Shown here: piece after piece, positions 30,994 to 40,656 of the stretch
Numbering within the stretch: the stretch's first letter is position 1
How the letters are laid out: each line of letters starts with the position of its first letter
DNA from: Phaeodactylum tricornutum CCAP 1055/1
Taxonomy: Eukaryota; Bacillariophyta; Bacillariophyceae; Surirellales; Neidiaceae
Direction of reading: 5' to 3'
Assembly: GCF_000150955.2 (NCBI RefSeq)
Contig: NC_011681.1
Location: 47,501 to 111,500 of the forward strand
Length of the DNA: 64,000 nucleotides
Translations under genes and position numbers: made by a program
The notes under the pieces: model-generated
What the model was told of the DNA's origin: nothing
Databases searched by the model: none
The model's input: the letters and a program-made list of their open reading frames with translations, nothing else

Positions 30994-33033
30994 TCAGGTG
31001 CCTTGCTTCAAACGGTGTTTCTTCTTATTTGGTGTGCCAAAGTCAGCTGGTAGCTCTTTCGCCAGTATATGTTCAGCAGATAAGTTGTCTTTCGAAACGG
31101 CTGCCGCCGCTGTCGCGGATTCCGAGCGGGCTCGTTTCTTTTTCTCCTTTTTTGCGGGAGATTTCGTTCCTCTGGCTAGACTGTTGTCGTCATTCTCGGT
31201 ACCCTCAACGCTCTCTTCGACTTTCATTGGATAAGGTGATTCATGTCCGTCACTGGACGTGCTCTTTGTGAAGCTACCAGCCCCATGCCTCCCCGGAATT
31301 GCCGGCTGTCGCAATAAGGATTTTTTGTTAGTGCTGTTTTCCTTTCGGGAGTTGTAGGACCCACCGTCAGTAACCTGAAGTTTGGGCGCGGCCATGGGGA
31401 TCGCCGGTGTCGTAACATACCGGTCCTTCGTGGGTTCTCCGGCCGCTGATCCGTGCTGGCGGAGACCTTGGTTCATTTCTAGAAGCATTTTCCTAGCCTT
31501 TTCCACGTCTTTTTTGGTGACCTTCGAAGCATCCATTCGCAAATCCTTGTCCGTGAGCGTGTCTTCAAAAGCTTTCGCGAGGAGCAAGCATTCTTTGGCA
31601 TTGAAGTAGGTAGGGTAAGTCGCCCCTGTGTTCTTGCTTTTGCCGCTGTTCGAATTGATTTTGTAGTCGGACTCGGAAGGAGATGTAGAATCATGGGAGT
31701 TGGATTCCCCTCGGGCGGACATTTCGTCTTGGGCGTGCCTCATAATCTTGGAAGCCTCTCGCATGTCTTTTTTCGTGTACTTGGAAGCATCGATTTTCAG
31801 ATCATCGGCCGTCAAAATTTCATCGTATGCTTTGGCCAGCAAAATGTATTCCTTTGGATTGAAGGGCAAGATCCGCCGTCCCGCTTTGTTACCGGTAGCA
31901 GGTTTTGCTTCGGGACCGCTGCTTTTGCTCGAAGAGAGGTCAACAGAAATCCGGGGGCGGACTCGCTTGGAATCCGCGGTGGCAGAAAAGGGTTTCCTCT
32001 TTATGATATTGTCTTTTAGCAATGATTTGGGATCAGAGGCTTTCGTGGCTCTAGAAGGTTTTACATTTTTCAGTTTTGAGTCGGCGCCAGTGGTAGAAGG
32101 TGGTGTGGAAAGGGTTGCTAACTTTGGCTTCTTGGTGGCTACGGTTTTCTTGGAAGGTGCTGGAGCCTTGGCTTTCGACACAGTTGCAGACGACCCCATA
32201 AGGTCCTGAGTGATGCTTTTGCTTCTTGCGACCTTGGCTTTCAACGATGGGGAGCGATTGCTATCTTCGAGTGGCAACGACCGACCTTCTAGCAATTTCG
32301 TCTCCATTTCCTCCGACCGGGTCATCTCGTAAGTGTGATCCTCCCGAAACGACAAAAGAAGGACATGTTGACGGTCAGTAGGATGGTTATTCGCTGAGCC
32401 ACTTGTTTCCAATAGAGAGGGCGCACGACTGTTACCGCTGTTGGCGCGCCGGTCAACGTGTACAAAGACAGCTTGTGGTTGCGGATTGGGTTCCACAGCA
32501 GCCGCGGCCAAGTGTTCCCACAAGGGGTCGCTGGACAACACTTTTCCATAGTTCTGTATACGGGCGGTTTCGTCCGTATCCAACGGAGCCACGACGGCGT
32601 CCACACCAACGCGTGGAATAGATGAGCGATCCACCGGCAGATTAGCAATAGTAGGGGGTATTTCATCACTTCTTTTGAATAAGACGAGCGTAGCGTATCC
32701 GCACCCGTAGTCAATCCAAACGGCACCAGCTCCGGTACTACTACTCGCGCTGGTAGATGGTGACGTTTTTGCGCACTGGGCGAGTCTTGCTATCCAAGAG
32801 CCTTCCGATTCAACCGTTTGACGCAAAACTTCACTAACCGTAACGATTCGCCCATTGCGATTGGCTTGGACGGCAACGCGAATCAAGGGGACAAAGTTCT
32901 TGTCCTTTTCTTCATCATCGATTTGAAAACAAACCTTGGCGATGATAACGGAATCGGGTGGAGCGGTAACAGGAGCCGTCGGCGGCGGTGGTGGTGGATA
33001 GTACGACGACGGTGGCCAATGGGGGTGGTACAT
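30994..33033 (-). CDS. Unknown basic protein with a duplicated 45-residue module
   Basis: 679 residues from the ATG at 33033; the open frame extends upstream to a TTG at 33117. The N-terminus is proline-rich (a run of seven prolines), followed by a folded-looking part (residues about 25-230). A long basic, serine-rich region comes next. Two copies of a module lie at about 391-435 and 477-521: NPKEYILLAKAYDEILTADD and NAKECLLLAKAFEDTLTDKD, each continuing with a KID or RMD-ASK-TKKD-A-K pattern. The C-terminus has clusters such as KKEKKKRAR and NKKKHRLK. Composition suggests a nuclear protein, possibly binding nucleic acid. I do not recognise a family. Confidence 0.75.
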   Translation of the reverse strand: MYHPHWPPSSYYPPPPPPTAPVTAPPDSVIIAKVCFQIDDEEKDKNFVPLIRVAVQANRNGRIVTVSEVLRQTVESEGSWIARLAQCAKTSPSTSASSSTGAGAVWIDYGCGYATLVLFKRSDEIPPTIANLPVDRSSIPRVGVDAVVAPLDTDETARIQNYGKVLSSDPLWEHLAAAAVEPNPQPQAVFVHVDRRANSGNSRAPSLLETSGSANNHPTDRQHVLLLSFREDHTYEMTRSEEMETKLLEGRSLPLEDSNRSPSLKAKVARSKSITQDLMGSSATVSKAKAPAPSKKTVATKKPKLATLSTPPSTTGADSKLKNVKPSRATKASDPKSLLKDNIIKRKPFSATADSKRVRPRISVDLSSSKSSGPEAKPATGNKAGRRILPFNPKEYILLAKAYDEILTADDLKIDASKYTKKDMREASKIMRHAQDEMSARGESNSHDSTSPSESDYKINSNSGKSKNTGATYPTYFNAKECLLLAKAFEDTLTDKDLRMDASKVTKKDVEKARKMLLEMNQGLRQHGSAAGEPTKDRYVTTPAIPMAAPKLQVTDGGSYNSRKENSTNKKSLLRQPAIPGRHGAGSFTKSTSSDGHESPYPMKVEESVEGTENDDNSLARGTKSPAKKEKKKRARSESATAAAAVSKDNLSAEHILAKELPADFGTPNKKKHRLKQGT

Positions 33034-34404
33034 TGGAGATGTTGGAACCGGGCTGGTAGTCAAAACCCGGTCTATGAAAACGGTGCAAGAATACGTCCGT
33101 GTTGGTACTGGACGCAATCAGCGGAGTGCTGTGTAACTTACTACTGTAAATGATTTGGAACGTGAAAAAGTCTCGATCGCACAGTTGGCTGCCTTTCAAG
33201 AAAAAGGCCCAAAAAGTACGACGGCGCTTGGTACGTCTAACGTATTCTATTCAAGCGTGAAGTAATCGCGGTCAGCCGTCTCTAGTAATGGAAGACAGGT
33301 TTTTGTTGGGCGGGGTGTTACATTTCAGTGGTTGGGGAAGTCACGTATTTTCTCCCCAAACCGGCTCCCGTACTTTTTCTAGTGTATTTACGGGAGTTAG
33401 GGTTAGGGTTTTCGAAAATCCTGTGACACACACACACAAAGGGGATTTTTACAGTGCTCGAACTGCAAGGTATTGCTTGTGACTATTTTGGGAGGGAGCG
33501 AGATATCTGCGCGTAGAACGCGATTTTTTCGCGTGGCCAGGGATTTGCGAAACGTACCACCTTTACTTTTTTGGATTCTACGCGGTAGAAGAGACCAGAC
33601 GCCTACTCTTATACTATGAGTAAATCTCTGACGCGCAAAGAGAGTATTGATTTCTACCGTGCAAAAATACATGAATTTGACTTTTACCGTGTGCGATTAT
33701 AATAGCCAAAGTCGAAGTACAACGTGGCGACAGATCCATACCCAAATTGCTGGTAGAGGGGATTTCCTAATGAAACACCAATAAAACTATCCTCTCTCGC
33801 TAGCTTGTCATAATTACTTTTGACCTGACCGCGAGAGAAAATGCCACTGTGCAGGTTGTTGCTCCGCAGGAAAATAGTACTACGTACCAACCAACCTCGC
33901 ACTAGTAGTATGGTAGTCAGTAGATTTTTTGTCGTTCTCACAGTCAGTCACTGGCAGGTACAGGTTATATCGAAATTCACTGGCAGTCTGATCTCCCTCG
34001 CACTCAAATAGCGATCCTACACCGTACCTTGATTGGTCGACATTCTGTCATGAAATATTGGAGGGACGATCGACGAACGACACCCAACAAACGCAAATTA
34101 CGGTACGGTACGGAAAAACCAATCTCTAGCTAGCTAGCTAGCTCTAGTAGTAGTAGGGGAATATGCGAGGTGAGTGTCAAAGTGTCAAGCCTGGTTTTTG
34201 GCAAATAGGTACATGTGCGAGTGCCACCCTCGGCCCCCACTGAATAGTACGTTCGTCCAGGGTTCCGCTTTCGCAGTAAATGGCCACCTGCTGCTCACCT
34301 TCCAATGGACAACTTACTTACATACTTACAGATACTCTTATTATCCGGAGCAAAGAATAGCAGCGACGCACTCCGCACACGACCTTTCCATCAACAACGT
34401 GGCG
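33034..34404. other. Divergent intergenic region with short telomere-like and CTAG tracts
   Basis: It lies between two divergently oriented genes. TTAGGGTTAGGGTT occurs at 33407-33420, a CA-rich tract at about 33426-33437, repeated TACGG units near 34100-34115 and repeated CTAG near 34126-34145. The downstream frame is open from 34174, so part of the right end could be coding if an upstream start is used. Confidence 0.6.
33407..33420 (+). repeat. Interstitial telomere-like repeat, two and a half units
   Basis: TTAGGGTTAGGGTT. Its complement AACCCTAACCCTAA resembles plant telo-box promoter elements. With so few units it is more likely a promoter-type motif or chance than a telomere scar. Confidence 0.5.
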
Positions 34405-36085
34405 ATGACTCGTACCCTCCGGAGAGGAAATCAGCTTTTCTCCGTAGCCGCGGTGGTCTGGGCCTACGCGTACGTCAACTGGAATAGTAATCCCTACAAG
34501 TTGTTGAGGACGGCCGAGGCGTTGGCGCCTCCCATCAGCTACAGACGGACAGTGTCACCGCTGGGCTACACGTATCGGACGGATGCGTCTCGACGAATAC
34601 AGTTCTTTCCGTTGACTGCGACTAGAAGCACCGGTTCCGCCGTCGACACCGTCAAAAATGGCGACCAAGACTCTTCGATTAGCGTACCGACCGGCAAACG
34701 TTTCGTGGCGCGTCAACTAGCCTCGCTCCCCCAACGCGCCGTGCGCATCTATTCCGAATACGTCAGTCGACTATGGAGAGAAACCAATCCCGAAGCTCGT
34801 CAAATTATATCCCAAGACAAGGCCGCTACCGCTATTCGTCGGGTGCAGCATCTGATCCGAGGCGAGCAGCTGGCGGGGGTCGTCTCGTGGGAAGAAAAGA
34901 ACGGATTGGCACTTGCGTGTGACCACGTTTTGGAAGCCATTGAGCAGGCCCATCGAGAGACGGCGCGCAACATTTCCGCCCCCGTCACGAATGGAATGGA
35001 CATGTCCATCGAGTCAAAGCCCACAAGCAAAACAGCACCACCTCCTACGTTGCAGAAAAAAAGCCGCTCGGTTTTGTTCGGTGCCATCATGGGTGCCGTA
35101 GTAGCGTGCTGGGTCTTTTCGGGAAACTACATTTTCACCGGCTTATTCACGCTCATGACCTTGCTTGGTCAATTGGAGTATTACCGCATGGTCATGGGGA
35201 CCGGAGTCAATCCGGCACGGCGCATATCGGTCTTGGGGTCCTGCTCCATGTTTTTGACGGCCCTATTTACACCGAGTCTCCACGAAATTTGTTTGCCCAT
35301 ATTCGGTCTCTACGCCATGATTTGGTTCTTGACCATGAAACGGACCGTCACTACAATTCCGGAAATTGCCACGACTTTTACCGGTATGTTTTATTTGGGT
35401 TACGTTCCTTCTTTCTGGGTCCGTATACGGATACTAGGTACCCAAGAACCAACGCGATTGGCTTCGGTCGCCGAGCCCTTCTTGCGCTTTCTCGCGGACA
35501 AGTCGCAGGCTAAACTCGTGCCCAGCTTTATCCCACAAGCTGTGGTGCTTCCCATCACCACCGGGTCTATCTTTATCTTTTGGACTTGGCTGTGCCTCGC
35601 CTTTAGTGACGTCGGAGCTTATTTTGTCGGGCGACGGTATGGGAATACCAAACTGGGTGCAGTCGCGCCCGCCGCGGGAGCAACCAGCCCCAACAAGACT
35701 GTCGAAGGGGTACTGGGAGGGTGTGCTGTCAGTGGTCTATTGGGTGTATTCGGTATGTCGATGCTTTAGGAACTTTCGGCTCGGACAGAGAATACGCTGC
35801 TAACCCATCGTTTTCGTTTCTTTCTGTTACGTAGGAGCTTGGGCACAAAAGTGGCCGTATTGGGGCGTCACCGGGGCCGTACACGGAATATTATTGGGTC
35901 TCATTGGTCTCATTGGAGATCTGACGGCTTCGATGATCAAACGCGATGCCGGCGTCAAAGATTTCGGCGACTTGATTCCGGATCACGGTGGCATTCTGGA
36001 CCGCGTGGATAGTTTCATTTGGTCGGCACCCTACTCGTGGCTCGTCATCAACTCTGTCATACCGTTTTTGAAAAGCGTCGCTTGA
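34405..36085 (+). CDS. Phosphatidate cytidylyltransferase (CDP-diacylglycerol synthase)
   Basis: It makes CDP-diacylglycerol from phosphatidate and CTP for phosphatidylglycerol and phosphatidylinositol synthesis. The second half is a run of membrane segments. Exon 2 carries the family signature: [17 protein letters not shown] then [11 protein letters not shown] place exon 1 at 34405-35752 and exon 2 at 35835-36085, joined by an 82-base GT-AG intron (GTATGT...GTAG). Without splicing the frame stops before the signature. The start at 34405 gives 532 residues beginning [18 protein letters not shown], a basic plus hydrophobic leader. An in-frame ATG at 34213 would add 64 residues. Plastid or ER location cannot be settled from sequence alone. 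Confidence 0.87.
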
Positions 36086-36663
36086 ACACGGTGGGCGCCC
36101 TCTGATCTGAACGCGATAGACTGGAACTGTCGGAAGAAGGAACACATATACAATCGGAGAGCGAAGCAAACCTTGGTTCGCCTGGGAATTCCGTGTCCTT
36201 TCCAAACACTCAGGACCGCGTGCGCTTGGCGAGACGGGTCTCTGACTTTCTATACACCAGTGGTCCTGTAGTGTGGCCCGATGAACACCGCAATTATGTA
36301 TGCATTCTTCGGCCAATAAACCACAGCGATGCATACATACCAATAGTACATGTTGGACGAAGTGCAAATCAAAAGTATCGTGATAACACGCCCCTTCGAA
36401 CGGCGTTCGGGTCTGGTACTGGAGCCTCGCTTGCTGTACGGACTTGCTCTGCCGGTCCCAGATTCTATTTTTTGGTAATTAAATTAGTAGTCCGTAAGCA
36501 CCGGCTACAACACTTTCGTTCCTAGCTTTGTGTACGAGAAAGAGTTATATTACAGTATACTCGGAGCAGTATACTCGGAGAACCCTCACGGTTTCTTTTC
36601 CCGTACATTACGTCCTTTGCTCCGACCGAGTCCAACGCGATGGCCAAACTGGACCACACTATT
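36086..36663. other. Convergent 3' intergenic region
   Basis: Separates the ends of the CDP-diacylglycerol synthase and aminotransferase genes, which converge. It must hold both 3' ends. A short near-tandem repeat of AGTATACTCGGAG lies at about 36554-36580. No gene was seen. Confidence 0.55.
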
Positions 36664-37890
36664 TCAGGCACAAAAGTCTTCCGGTGACGCCAGGGGATCA
36701 CGCAACCATCCATTGCAGGGTCCGCCGTCCGCGCCTCGCATGCCCTTCATGGCCTCGCGGAGCATATCCAAGAGTTTGGCCGTCACGGGTCCACCGGGCA
36801 AATCCGCACCATGCGGAAAGGTCACGTCGACGGACGAGAAGTGGTCATCGGGTGACGTTGCCACTCGCGCGACGGGAACGACTTCGGCCGCCGTGCCCGT
36901 CGCAAAGAATTCCGTAGCGTGCGCGAGTTCGCCCACGGTAATATCGCGGGTCGATACCGTGACCCGGACATCCGGATTTTCCGTAGACTTTGCCATAAAG
37001 GGCTGCAACTCGTCCGCAAAGGCTTCAATCAACTCCACCACGGACCGTCGTGTGACACCGGGTAGAATGGTGCCCCGATCTAAACTAGGGGTGACGATCT
37101 CCCCCGTCCGGAGCACGACAAAGACGTTGGCTGCGGACAACTCTTGCAAGACCGCCTGCTCAATCCCGTGCCCATCTTTTTCCGGCAAGGTTTCCAATTC
37201 GAGAAAGACGTTATCGTGAAAACCGTGTTTTTTGGCGTCCATCAACGGTTTGAGCGCGACGGCGTAGTTGCCGGCACACTTGGTGGATCCCATGCCGCCA
37301 CGAGAGGCCCGTGCCCGACGCGTTTCCAGATGCAGGTTGAGTCCGGCCGTGGCCGAGGCAAAGTGGTTTCCCGTCGGCGAGACGTAAACGAGGAAGGACA
37401 CTTGCGGACTCGGGTAGAGTCCGAGCTGTTGTCCGGATCCCAGGAGCATGGGGCGGACGTAAAGCTTCATGCCGTCACCGACGGGAGGCAGCAAGTGCGC
37501 GTTCTTCTGGACAGCGAGCTGCACCGCTCGGAGAAACAAACGCTTACTCGGCATGGGTAGACACATTTCGTGTGCCCCTGCCCACATACGCGCATAGTTC
37601 TGGTCGGGACGGAACACGACGGCCTTGAGGTCGTCGACGCGGTACGCTTTCAATCCTTCCCACAAGGTGGTGCCGTAGTTGAGCGACGTTGTGGCGGGAG
37701 TCAGCGGGAGCGGACGGTCCTGGTACGAAAAGACACTGCTTTCCAATTCTTGCAGGAACTTTTCCTCCTCCGACCAATCCGTGGTAGTCGTCAAGTGGAG
37801 ATACACGTGCTGCGACGGAAGATTCAAATTCCACGGCAACGACGCAAAGTCAACGTTGTCGACGGATGGGGGCAATTCTAAGGGAGACAT
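36664..37890 (-). CDS. Branched-chain amino acid aminotransferase (class IV PLP enzyme)
   Basis: It interconverts leucine, isoleucine and valine with their 2-oxo acids using glutamate/2-oxoglutarate. 408 residues from the ATG at 37890; the frame opens 33 bases further upstream at a TTG. Family blocks are LNYGTTLWEGLKAYR (about 70-84), YVRPMLLGSG (about 144-153), the PLP lysine K204 in GGMGSTKCAGNY, ILPGVTRRSV, and EFFATGTAAEVVPV. Length and layout match eukaryotic BCATs. No clear transit peptide is present from this start, so a cytosolic location is the simplest reading; mitochondrial targeting is not excluded. No intron is needed. Confidence 0.92.
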   Translation of the reverse strand: MSPLELPPSVDNVDFASLPWNLNLPSQHVYLHLTTTTDWSEEEKFLQELESSVFSYQDRPLPLTPATTSLNYGTTLWEGLKAYRVDDLKAVVFRPDQNYARMWAGAHEMCLPMPSKRLFLRAVQLAVQKNAHLLPPVGDGMKLYVRPMLLGSGQQLGLYPSPQVSFLVYVSPTGNHFASATAGLNLHLETRRARASRGGMGSTKCAGNYAVALKPLMDAKKHGFHDNVFLELETLPEKDGHGIEQAVLQELSAANVFVVLRTGEIVTPSLDRGTILPGVTRRSVVELIEAFADELQPFMAKSTENPDVRVTVSTRDITVGELAHATEFFATGTAAEVVPVARVATSPDDHFSSVDVTFPHGADLPGGPVTAKLLDMLREAMKGMRGADGGPCNGWLRDPLASPEDFCA

Positions 37891-38353
37891 GAGGAACGGG
37901 AAGAACAGCAACAGTAGCAACAAGTAACCACAACAAAAGCGGGTAACAGGATGCGCAATTGGGGTGTATAACTAGATAGATTGGAGGATAGACACAGGCT
38001 ACGAGTCCGTGTCGGTCAATGTCGTTGCCAACTTGCCGTTCATACAGCTACGACGAATTGACGTTCGCTGGTACGGATTTGTCGTTCCACGGACAGTGAA
38101 AATGACCAGTGGAGGAGCGACGGTGTGACGGTACCTTGTTGCAAAGGGGGCACGGTTCGCGGAAGGATCGGGAACGATCTTTCCTGGTCACGGAACTCAT
38201 CTTCCGTAGTAACCGACGGAAGCACCCCAAGGCCTCGCGGTACCCTTATCCGAAGTAGGGTTTACGGTGAGCACCCCCATACAACACGTGTACATACACA
38301 CATACACACGTACATACATACACTTCTACCGGTAGTTACGTTCCCCAACGACC
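37891..38353. other. Divergent promoter region with a CA/TA-rich microsatellite
   Basis: It lies between the aminotransferase (minus) and the next plus-strand gene. A simple tract of ACAT and ACAC units occurs at about 38290-38325, 30 bases before the proposed start of the plus-strand gene. Confidence 0.6.
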
Positions 38354-39255
38354 ATGGAACCGACAATGGACAACGATCCCTTCGAAAGCACACCAGTCAT
38401 CCCCCGCATTGGTCGTTACGGTTTGCGACATGGACCTCCTTGTCGTAGCCATTGGTTAGACAAACGCGTAGCCGCACGAATCGGTGTTTGCGTCGAGCCA
38501 TGCAATTGTCGAAACGACGAACCTTTCTCGAGTTGCGTCTCGGTACGGACCAGTTGCTCGACGTCGTGTTGCACATTCGCGCCAGAGACTGGTCGTGGTT
38601 TCACGAGGAAGCACCATCGGTAGAACAAAAAACCAAATTCGAAGAACTGTTGGACCTACTCCAATCCAACATCGTTCCCCGTGTCTTTCAGGACGAAATT
38701 GAACTCCTCCACGAGACCGACAGTGTAACGAAGGAAGGGTCCACCCCGATGCCCCGCCATCTCGGTCCCGGAGGGATTCCGATCGTGACGGGGGAGAACA
38801 ACGACATTCCCGCCACCGCTCGCGGTAAGAAAGCTTCCAAGCGTCCGCGTCAAACCAAAAAGCAAAAGGAGCTCGAGCAGAGACAAGCATTGGAGGTGGA
38901 AAGGGAACAACGAGACGCCACCAAAGACGTGCGGTACGCGTTCGGGACCACCATGCGCCTCGCCTACCGTTTGGTCGTCATTCCGCCGGGTCGTACCGCG
39001 ACTCTGGTCTTTGCACCGCATGCTTCCCAATCCAACACTTCCATGCCGGCATTGCAGGCGTTGACCAAACTTTCTAAGCGTTTGCATATTTGGTGCTCGC
39101 CATACCGACACCACCACACACACTCACATTCCAGCAGTGGAAACCACGAAGACGCGTTGGCTACGGCTGTACGGGACGAAGGCAGCGGCTTCTATCGCCC
39201 AGAGATGATTCCCGTCTCCAATCTATTTCGCATGCCGGCTGAGGAGGAAACTTGA
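38354..39255 (+). CDS. Unknown protein, lysine-rich middle, possibly two exons
   Basis: The main open frame runs to 39255 and has no ATG before 38500. An ATG at 38354 opens another frame. It joins the main frame if a 65-base intron (38468-38532, GTAGCC...CGAG) is removed, giving a phase-0 junction MEPTMDN...LDKR then LRLGTDQLLD and 278 residues. If that weak donor is not used, the protein starts at 38500 and has 251 residues. Visible features are a short helical region (FEELLDLLQSNIV), a basic coiled stretch (KKASKRPRQTKKQKELEQRQ) and a histidine-rich loop (RHHHTHSHS). No family was recognised. Confidence 0.6.
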
Positions 39256-39877
39256 ACGAGGTCGATGGCCGTAGTCAATGATAGCGAGAATGAAGAAGGG
39301 GAGGCCACCACCTTGGTCAGTTAGAGGACACAGATTGTTGAGTTTATCGTAGTAGCGGAAGCGTATGGACTCCAGACGCAAGCGCATTGCCGGTACCGGA
39401 TCAGGAAGCTTTTTCCCTTTCGTTCTACTTTTTCGTAAGAGTGCATGCATCCTTCTTGTACAACAGCCTACTATCCTAGCCCTCTATGAAAGTGGCTCGA
39501 AAAAACAGTATTATGCGTATACCCATATGATTACTTGCTTTACACTTAGTGTGTTTCTAACAACTTGATTCGCCTGGCTTTGGTTAACACTTGATCGAGT
39601 ATAGGGATATAGTTTTACTCACACGGGGCAGATAGCTCCAAAAGTTGAAACTCACGCCAACCGACCAAAAAGATCACCCATTCGGTTCCAAAATCGTTAT
39701 CGCCGTCAAAGTATCGGATACTCCAAACCAAATTTCTGTGTGATCCGATCAGAGGGCTCCGTCGATACACATTGCCACATTCAGACTCTGGTTGGATATC
39801 CCTCGTTACGTACCAACGCATTGTTTTTGCCAGCCGTGGGCGTCTAGTATATTCTTTCATTGTTCCAAATCCAGACC
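39256..39877. other. Intergenic region of about 620 bases
   Basis: Two plus-strand genes flank it. No RNA gene or repeat was seen; it presumably holds a 3' end followed by a promoter. Confidence 0.55.
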
Positions 39878-40633
39878 ATGGACCAACGCACCAATTCCCT
39901 AGTGATAACATGCTTGGTCTTGTTCTCGTTTTGTTCGGCGTCTAGCCTAGCTTCGCTGACTTCGGAGTCTTTGGTAGTTGGGGATTGGCGCCTAAGCCTA
40001 GGCTGCAAAAGCCCGTCCATAGTATCGGAGCTCTTTCCTCCCCGTCGCACCGTGGAACCACTGCAACAGACCAAGCCTCGTCTGCCGCCCAACATCCTCA
40101 ACAGTGACTGCCAGCTTTCCATATACCCCAACGGGACATTTGCAATATTGCCAAGTCGTTTGCCGCAGACCTTCGGGAGTCTCGGTGCGGCACCGTGCTC
40201 TCAAGAGGACGAATTCGAGCACAATACGCTACTCGCGATTCGCGGTCGCTGGCAACTCCGGAAAAATCCCTATTGTGTAACAGACCGATCTTTCGACGAC
40301 CTTACTCTGCTATCCTTCGAACGCGTGCAGAGAAATACGCGTACGGATGACATTTTGCAGCGAGTACAATTGGAACTACATTGCCAACTGAGGGGTCGGC
40401 ATACGAGAGGAGGCCTGTGGCGTCGTCTGACTGGCGACCAACGTTACCATCGAGGTCGTCTGACGAGAGGGGTCATTCTTCTACGGCAGGTCAATAATTC
40501 GACGACTTGGTCGAGATGGATGGGGCACAAAACGATTGGCTCATTCCGTGCGCTTCGCCATATTCCATCGGACTTCCAATACAGCTTTGACGAGACCGAT
40601 ATTTGCAATACAGACTATGTGGCTTTTAAATGA
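39878..40633 (+). CDS. Unknown secreted or ER/plastid-targeted protein
   Basis: 251 residues from the ATG at 39878 (the frame opens 18 bases upstream at TTG). Residues about 8-27 form a signal-peptide-like hydrophobic core (LVITCLVLFSFCSASSLA). The mature part has cysteines in LSLGCKS, NSDCQLS, PCSQ, NPYCV, LHCQL and DICN, and arginine-rich stretches. The pattern GTFAILP...W.L..NPYCVTDR looks like a beta-rich small domain, but I do not recognise it. It ends 24 bases from the end of the convergent transporter gene. Confidence 0.7.
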   Translation: MDQRTNSLVITCLVLFSFCSASSLASLTSESLVVGDWRLSLGCKSPSIVSELFPPRRTVEPLQQTKPRLPPNILNSDCQLSIYPNGTFAILPSRLPQTFGSLGAAPCSQEDEFEHNTLLAIRGRWQLRKNPYCVTDRSFDDLTLLSFERVQRNTRTDDILQRVQLELHCQLRGRHTRGGLWRRLTGDQRYHRGRLTRGVILLRQVNNSTTWSRWMGHKTIGSFRALRHIPSDFQYSFDETDICNTDYVAFK

Positions 40634-40656
40634 TTTCACTTTTCGATACACAACTT

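Noticed and set aside
31700-32209. 169-codon frame opposite the unknown nuclear-type gene
   Set aside because: It is antisense to a longer, compositionally convincing protein with an internal repeat; its own product has no domain.
33407-33420. Idea that the TTAGGG units mark an ancient chromosome fusion
   Set aside because: Only two and a half units, in a compact intergenic region of a gene-dense region with no subtelomeric repeats nearby.
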